Assembly: GCF_009901565.1 (NCBI RefSeq)
Contig: NZ_WXEW01000012.1
Location: 62,001 to 126,000, forward strand
Reading direction: 5' to 3'
From: Herbidospora solisilvae
Lineage (GTDB): Bacteria > Actinomycetota > Actinomycetes > Streptosporangiales > Streptosporangiaceae
Length of the DNA: 64,000 bases
Below, in pieces: positions 60,618 to 64,000 of the stretch (position 1 is the first letter of the stretch; every line of letters starts with the position of its first letter). A program made the position numbers and the translations under genes. The notes beneath the pieces were generated by a model, which was not told where the DNA came from, made no database searches, and saw only the letters and a list, made by a program, of their open reading frames with translations.

Positions 60618-63600
60618 ATGTCAGGTATCCCGCGCCTGCGCGCGATCCTGGGCGTGTTAGCCCTGGTCGTCGTCGCCCTGGTGCCCGCCGCACCCGCTCA
60701 CGCGGCGCCGCCACCCACGAGTGGTTTCGAGAAGGTCCGGCTCGACGGCGGCCTGTCGATGGGCGAGCCCATCGAACTGTCCGTGCTGCCCGACGGCAAG
60801 GTGCTGTACATCAACCGCGGCACCAGCGCCGGCGGCGGCCAGGTCCGCCTGTACAACCCGGCCACCCAGGCGACGACGGTCGCCCTCACCCTCCCGCTCG
60901 ACGCCCGTTTCGAGGACGGCCTGATCGGCATCACCCTCGACCCGGGCTTCGCGACCAACCGCTGGGTCTACCTCTTCTACTCGCCCAAGGTGACCCCGCT
61001 GGTGAACCGGATCTCCCGGTTCACCTTCAACCCGTCGACGAACACGATCCCGGCCGCCACCGAAGACATGATCATCGAATGGCCGACCGAGCGTGACCTG
61101 TGCTGCCACTCCGCCGGGTCGATGACCTGGGACGGCAACGGCAACCTCTACTTCGCCGTCGGCGACAACACCAACTCGGGTGGTGACTCGGCGGGGATGG
61201 CACCCATCGACGAGCGCACCAGCCGGAACCCGCAGTACGACGCCCAGCGCACGTCGGGCAACACCAACGACCTCCGGGGCAAGATCAACCGCATCCATCC
61301 GGAGGCCAACGGCACCTACACGATCCCCGCCGGCAACCTGTTCCCGCCGGGCACGGCGCAGACCCGGCCCGAGATCTACGTCATGGGGACGCGCAACCCG
61401 TACCGGATCTGGGTCGACAAGCAGGGCGGCAACACCCTCTATTGGGGTGAGGTCGGGCCGGACGCCGGCGCGACCATCGCCAACCGCGGACCGGCCGCCT
61501 ATGACGAGTGGAACCGGGCCACCAGCGCGGGCAACTACGGCTGGCCCTACTGCGGCGGCCCGAACGTCGCCTACAACGACTGGGACTTCGCGGCCAACGC
61601 GCCCCGGGGCTGGTTCCCCTGCGGCGGCAGCACCGGCCCGGTCAACAACTCGCCGCGCAACACCGGTCTCCAGCAGCTCCCGCCCACGCGGGGCGCGCTG
61701 GTGTGGGAGCAGCACGGCGGCAGCAAGGAGTGGCCTGCCCTCGACCAGCCCGGCGGCTGCGGCTCGCCGAACCACGCCGAGGTCTACCACTACGATCCGG
61801 GCCTCAACAGCGCGGTGAAGTGGCCGCAGTACTACGACAACAAGCTGATCATCACCGAGTACTGCCGCAACTGGATCAAGGAGGTCCAGTTCGGCAACGG
61901 CAACCCCGCGACCGGCACCCCGACGATCATCGAACCTGTCCTCGCCGGGATGCCGTTCGTCCATCCGATCGACATGGAGTTCGGCCCCGACGGGTCGCTC
62001 TACCTGCTCGAATACGGCAGCGGGTACTTCTCCGGCGCGGCCGACGCGGCCCTGGTGAAGATCAACTACGTGCAGGGCGGCCGGTCGCCGGTCGCGGTGG
62101 CCACGGCCAGCGTCGACAACGGGCTCACCCCGCTGACCGTGCAGTTCTCCAGCGCGGGCAGCAACGACCCCGACGGCAACCCGCTCACCTACGCGTGGGA
62201 CTTCGACAACAACGGCACCACCGACTCGACGGCGGCCAACCCGTCGTACACGTACACGACCAACGGCGACAAGAGAGCCCGGCTGACCGTCAACGACGGC
62301 ACCATGACGGGGACCACCCTGATCCCGGTCGTGGTGGGCAACAACCGCCCGGTCGTCAACGTCGGCGGGCTGCCCAACGGCGGCCTGTTCTCGTGGGACG
62401 AACGCCTGACGGCCTCCGCGTCGGCCACCGACGCGCAGGACGGCACGATCCCGTGCGCCAACGTGGTCGTGCGGGCGGCGCTCGGGCACCAGGAACACGC
62501 CCACGAGGAGGGTGAGGGCACCGGCTGCGGCGCCTCCTTCGACGTCGGCCCGGTGCACGCCGGTCCCGACTCGGTGCTGTTCTGGGTGATCAGGGCCTCC
62601 TACACCGACCGCGGCGCCACCGGCACGGTGCCGCTGACGGGCGAGCGGGAGATCACCCTGTGGCCCAAGCAGTGGCAGGCCGAGCACTACGTCACCCTCA
62701 ACGGGCCGCGCGTCGTCGACCAGGCCCAGGCCGAGGGCGGCAAGCGGCTCGGCGACATCCAGAACGGCGAGTGGGTGCGCCACCACGCGGTGAACCTCCA
62801 GGGGATCACCGGGGTCAAGGCCCGCGTCTCCACCGCCAACGCCGGGGGAGTGCTCTCCTTCCGGTACGACTCCCCGACCGGCCCCGTGGTCGCCAGCGTC
62901 AACGTGACGAACACCGGCGGCTGGGACGACTACGTGGAGCTGACCGCTCCCGTGACCGCCCCGACCGGCACGCACGACCTGTACCTGACGTTCTCGGGCG
63001 CGGCCGGCACGGCCGTGTTCGACGTCGACAGCTACACCTTCACCGGCCCCGGCGTCTCGACGCCGATCTCCGGTGGCGGCGGCGACCTCGCGCAGGGCAA
63101 GCCGGTCACGGTGTCGAGCACGGAGGCCGGGGCGAACGTCGCGGCCAACGCGGTCGACGGCAACGGCGCCACCCGCTGGTCCAGCCTGTACGCCGACCCG
63201 CAGTGGATCACGGTGGACCTCGGGGCGTCCTACGACGTCAACCGGGTCAGGCTGAACTGGGAGGCGGCCTACGGCCGCCAGTACCGGGTGGAGGTCTCCC
63301 CGAACAACAGCACCTGGACGGTCCTGTCGAACCAGACCGCCTCGGACGGGGGAGTGGACGATCTCTCCGTCAGTGGCACGGGGCGGTATGTCCGTATATA
63401 TGGAACCCAGCGCGCGCTGACGCAGTACGGCTACTCGCTCTGGGACCTCAACGTGTACGGCACACCGGCCGGCGGGACCGCCCAGTTGCTGTCACGGAGC
63501 AGACCGGTGACGGTGTCGAGCACGGAGGCCGGGGCGAACGTCGCGGCCAACGCGGTCGACGGCAACACCGCCACCCGCTGGTCCAGCCTCTACGCCGACC

Positions 63601-63857
63601 CGCAGTGGATCACCGTCGACCTCGGCCAGACCCGGTCCGTCTCCCGGGTCCGGCTCCAGTGGGAGGCGGCCTACGGCCGGCAGTACCGGGTGGAGACCTC
63701 CAATGACAACAGCTCCTGGACGGTCGTGAACACCCAGACCGCGAGCGACGGCGGCGTCGACGACCTCACGGTGACCGGAACCGGGCGATACGTCCGGATC
63801 TACGGCACCCAGCGGGCCACCGCATGGGGCTACTCGCTCTGGGAGTTCGACGTCTAG
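60618..63857 (+). CDS. Secreted PQQ-type sugar dehydrogenase with PKD, CBM6-like and two F5/8C modules
   Basis: A 1079-residue exported protein. The signal peptide (MSGIPRLRAILGVLALVVVA) ends near AHA residue 30. About 40-505 is a six-bladed glucose/sorbosone dehydrogenase-type beta-propeller with GLIGITLDPGFATNRWVYL, RGKINRIHP and VHPIDMEFGPDGSLYLLEYG, which uses PQQ. Then comes a PKD domain (about 515-590), a linker beta region, a CBM6-like domain (about 690-815; WQAEHYVTLNGPRVVDQAQ) and two F5/8C modules (about 830-950 and 960-1079). ATG 60618 is chosen at the signal peptide. It is the largest secreted protein here and likely oxidises a glycan or its released sugars at the cell surface. 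Confidence 0.85.
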   Translation: MSGIPRLRAILGVLALVVVALVPAAPAHAAPPPTSGFEKVRLDGGLSMGEPIELSVLPDGKVLYINRGTSAGGGQVRLYNPATQATTVALTLPLDARFEDGLIGITLDPGFATNRWVYLFYSPKVTPLVNRISRFTFNPSTNTIPAATEDMIIEWPTERDLCCHSAGSMTWDGNGNLYFAVGDNTNSGGDSAGMAPIDERTSRNPQYDAQRTSGNTNDLRGKINRIHPEANGTYTIPAGNLFPPGTAQTRPEIYVMGTRNPYRIWVDKQGGNTLYWGEVGPDAGATIANRGPAAYDEWNRATSAGNYGWPYCGGPNVAYNDWDFAANAPRGWFPCGGSTGPVNNSPRNTGLQQLPPTRGALVWEQHGGSKEWPALDQPGGCGSPNHAEVYHYDPGLNSAVKWPQYYDNKLIITEYCRNWIKEVQFGNGNPATGTPTIIEPVLAGMPFVHPIDMEFGPDGSLYLLEYGSGYFSGAADAALVKINYVQGGRSPVAVATASVDNGLTPLTVQFSSAGSNDPDGNPLTYAWDFDNNGTTDSTAANPSYTYTTNGDKRARLTVNDGTMTGTTLIPVVVGNNRPVVNVGGLPNGGLFSWDERLTASASATDAQDGTIPCANVVVRAALGHQEHAHEEGEGTGCGASFDVGPVHAGPDSVLFWVIRASYTDRGATGTVPLTGEREITLWPKQWQAEHYVTLNGPRVVDQAQAEGGKRLGDIQNGEWVRHHAVNLQGITGVKARVSTANAGGVLSFRYDSPTGPVVASVNVTNTGGWDDYVELTAPVTAPTGTHDLYLTFSGAAGTAVFDVDSYTFTGPGVSTPISGGGGDLAQGKPVTVSSTEAGANVAANAVDGNGATRWSSLYADPQWITVDLGASYDVNRVRLNWEAAYGRQYRVEVSPNNSTWTVLSNQTASDGGVDDLSVSGTGRYVRIYGTQRALTQYGYSLWDLNVYGTPAGGTAQLLSRSRPVTVSSTEAGANVAANAVDGNTATRWSSLYADPQWITVDLGQTRSVSRVRLQWEAAYGRQYRVETSNDNSSWTVVNTQTASDGGVDDLTVTGTGRYVRIYGTQRATAWGYSLWEFDV

Positions 63858-63889
63858 GGGGTCTTGGCTGGTCTGCCGGCGGGCGGCGC

Positions 63890-63905
63890 CCCACCTTCTG
63901 GTGGG
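63890..63905 (+). terminator. Hairpin after the sugar dehydrogenase gene
   Basis: CCCACC-TTCT-GGTGGG, a 6-base stem about 32 bases past the stop at 63857. It is weak as a terminator because no T-run follows. Confidence 0.4.
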
Positions 63906-63949
63906 TCGCGGCCCTTCGCAATCATCGGATCTCTTTCCGGTTGCGGCTA

Positions 63950-63979
63950 TTGACATGCCTGTAACACGCGGGGCATTCT
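63950..63979 (+). promoter_or_regulatory. Promoter of a gene beyond the window
   Basis: TTGACA (63950-63955) and CATTCT (63974-63979) with an 18-base spacer. CTATTGAC starts at 63947, as at two other promoters of the carbohydrate island. The gene it drives would start after base 64000. Confidence 0.5.
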
Positions 63980-64000
63980 TCTTGAGAACCAAACATCGGA

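Noticed and set aside
57388-60714. A minus-strand open frame of 1108 codons opposite the GH95-like gene.
   Set aside because: It mirrors the GH gene through codon-position GC bias, is Val/Arg/Gly/Asp-rich throughout, has no domain, and the plus-strand gene has clear domains and a signal peptide.

Overview
The window is high-GC DNA with short intergenic gaps and many 4-base start/stop overlaps. An SsgB-type sporulation regulator, an ECF41 sigma factor, secreted carbohydrate-active enzymes with ricin-type and F5/8C binding modules, and several actinobacterial families of unknown function all point to a filamentous, sporulating actinomycete. Streptosporangiaceae or a close relative is my inference; no rRNA is present to test it.

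Layout. (1) 1-9.6 kb: the end of a sugar-binding lipoprotein gene, then a divergent catabolic island. A flavin dehydrogenase, a tartrate/D-malate-type dehydrogenase and a GntR regulator lie on the minus strand. An MFS permease, a 2-hydroxyacid dehydrogenase, an AtuA/DUF1446-like protein and a DUF4387 protein lie on the plus strand. A DUF6461 gene follows. (2) 9.6-16.8 kb: a worn region with a frameshifted gene, an IS5-type transposase remnant, a truncated wax ester synthase/DGAT pseudogene and a second DUF6461 gene, plus intact genes (cysteine desulfurase-like, TetR with an alpha/beta hydrolase under a clear palindrome). (3) 16.8-23.4 kb: a Gly-Val tRNA operon, hutH, a Rid/beta-hydroxyacid dehydrogenase pair opposed to a LysR gene, and pabB-pabC-DUF305. 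(4) 23.4-33.1 kb: two sulfotransferase-like paralogues in the same orientation flank an acyl-CoA ligase, FAD oxidoreductase, FMN oxidase, P450, antiporter and two-component system. This is the best candidate here for an undescribed pathway. (5) 33-36 kb: an orphan protein, a ribbon-helix-helix-like/SRPBCC pair, tRNA-Val(CAC) with the same structured repeat as the first tRNA-Val, and ssgB. (6) 36-53 kb: housekeeping and accessory genes, including an LVIVD lipoprotein, ECF41 with its carboxymuconolactone-decarboxylase-like partner, an AlkA-like glycosylase, a methyltransferase with a GNAT, a phosphatase, a degenerate Nudix protein, a TPR protein, and an MFS exporter facing a regulator-like/TPR pair. 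(7) 53.2-63.9 kb: four secreted carbohydrate-active proteins: a ricin-GH18 chitinase, a ThuA-DUF1080-F5/8C protein, a GH95-like hydrolase with a fascin-like tail, and a PQQ-type sugar dehydrogenase with PKD, CBM6-like and F5/8C modules. Three promoter-like sites here share one core sequence.

How the parts may work together: the first island looks like uptake and oxidation of a small hydroxy acid under GntR control. The last island looks like extracellular attack on chitin and fucose- or keto-sugar-containing glycans. The 24-29 kb block looks like a compact ligase/oxidase/P450 route with its own transporter and sensor. These roles are inferences from families and gene order.
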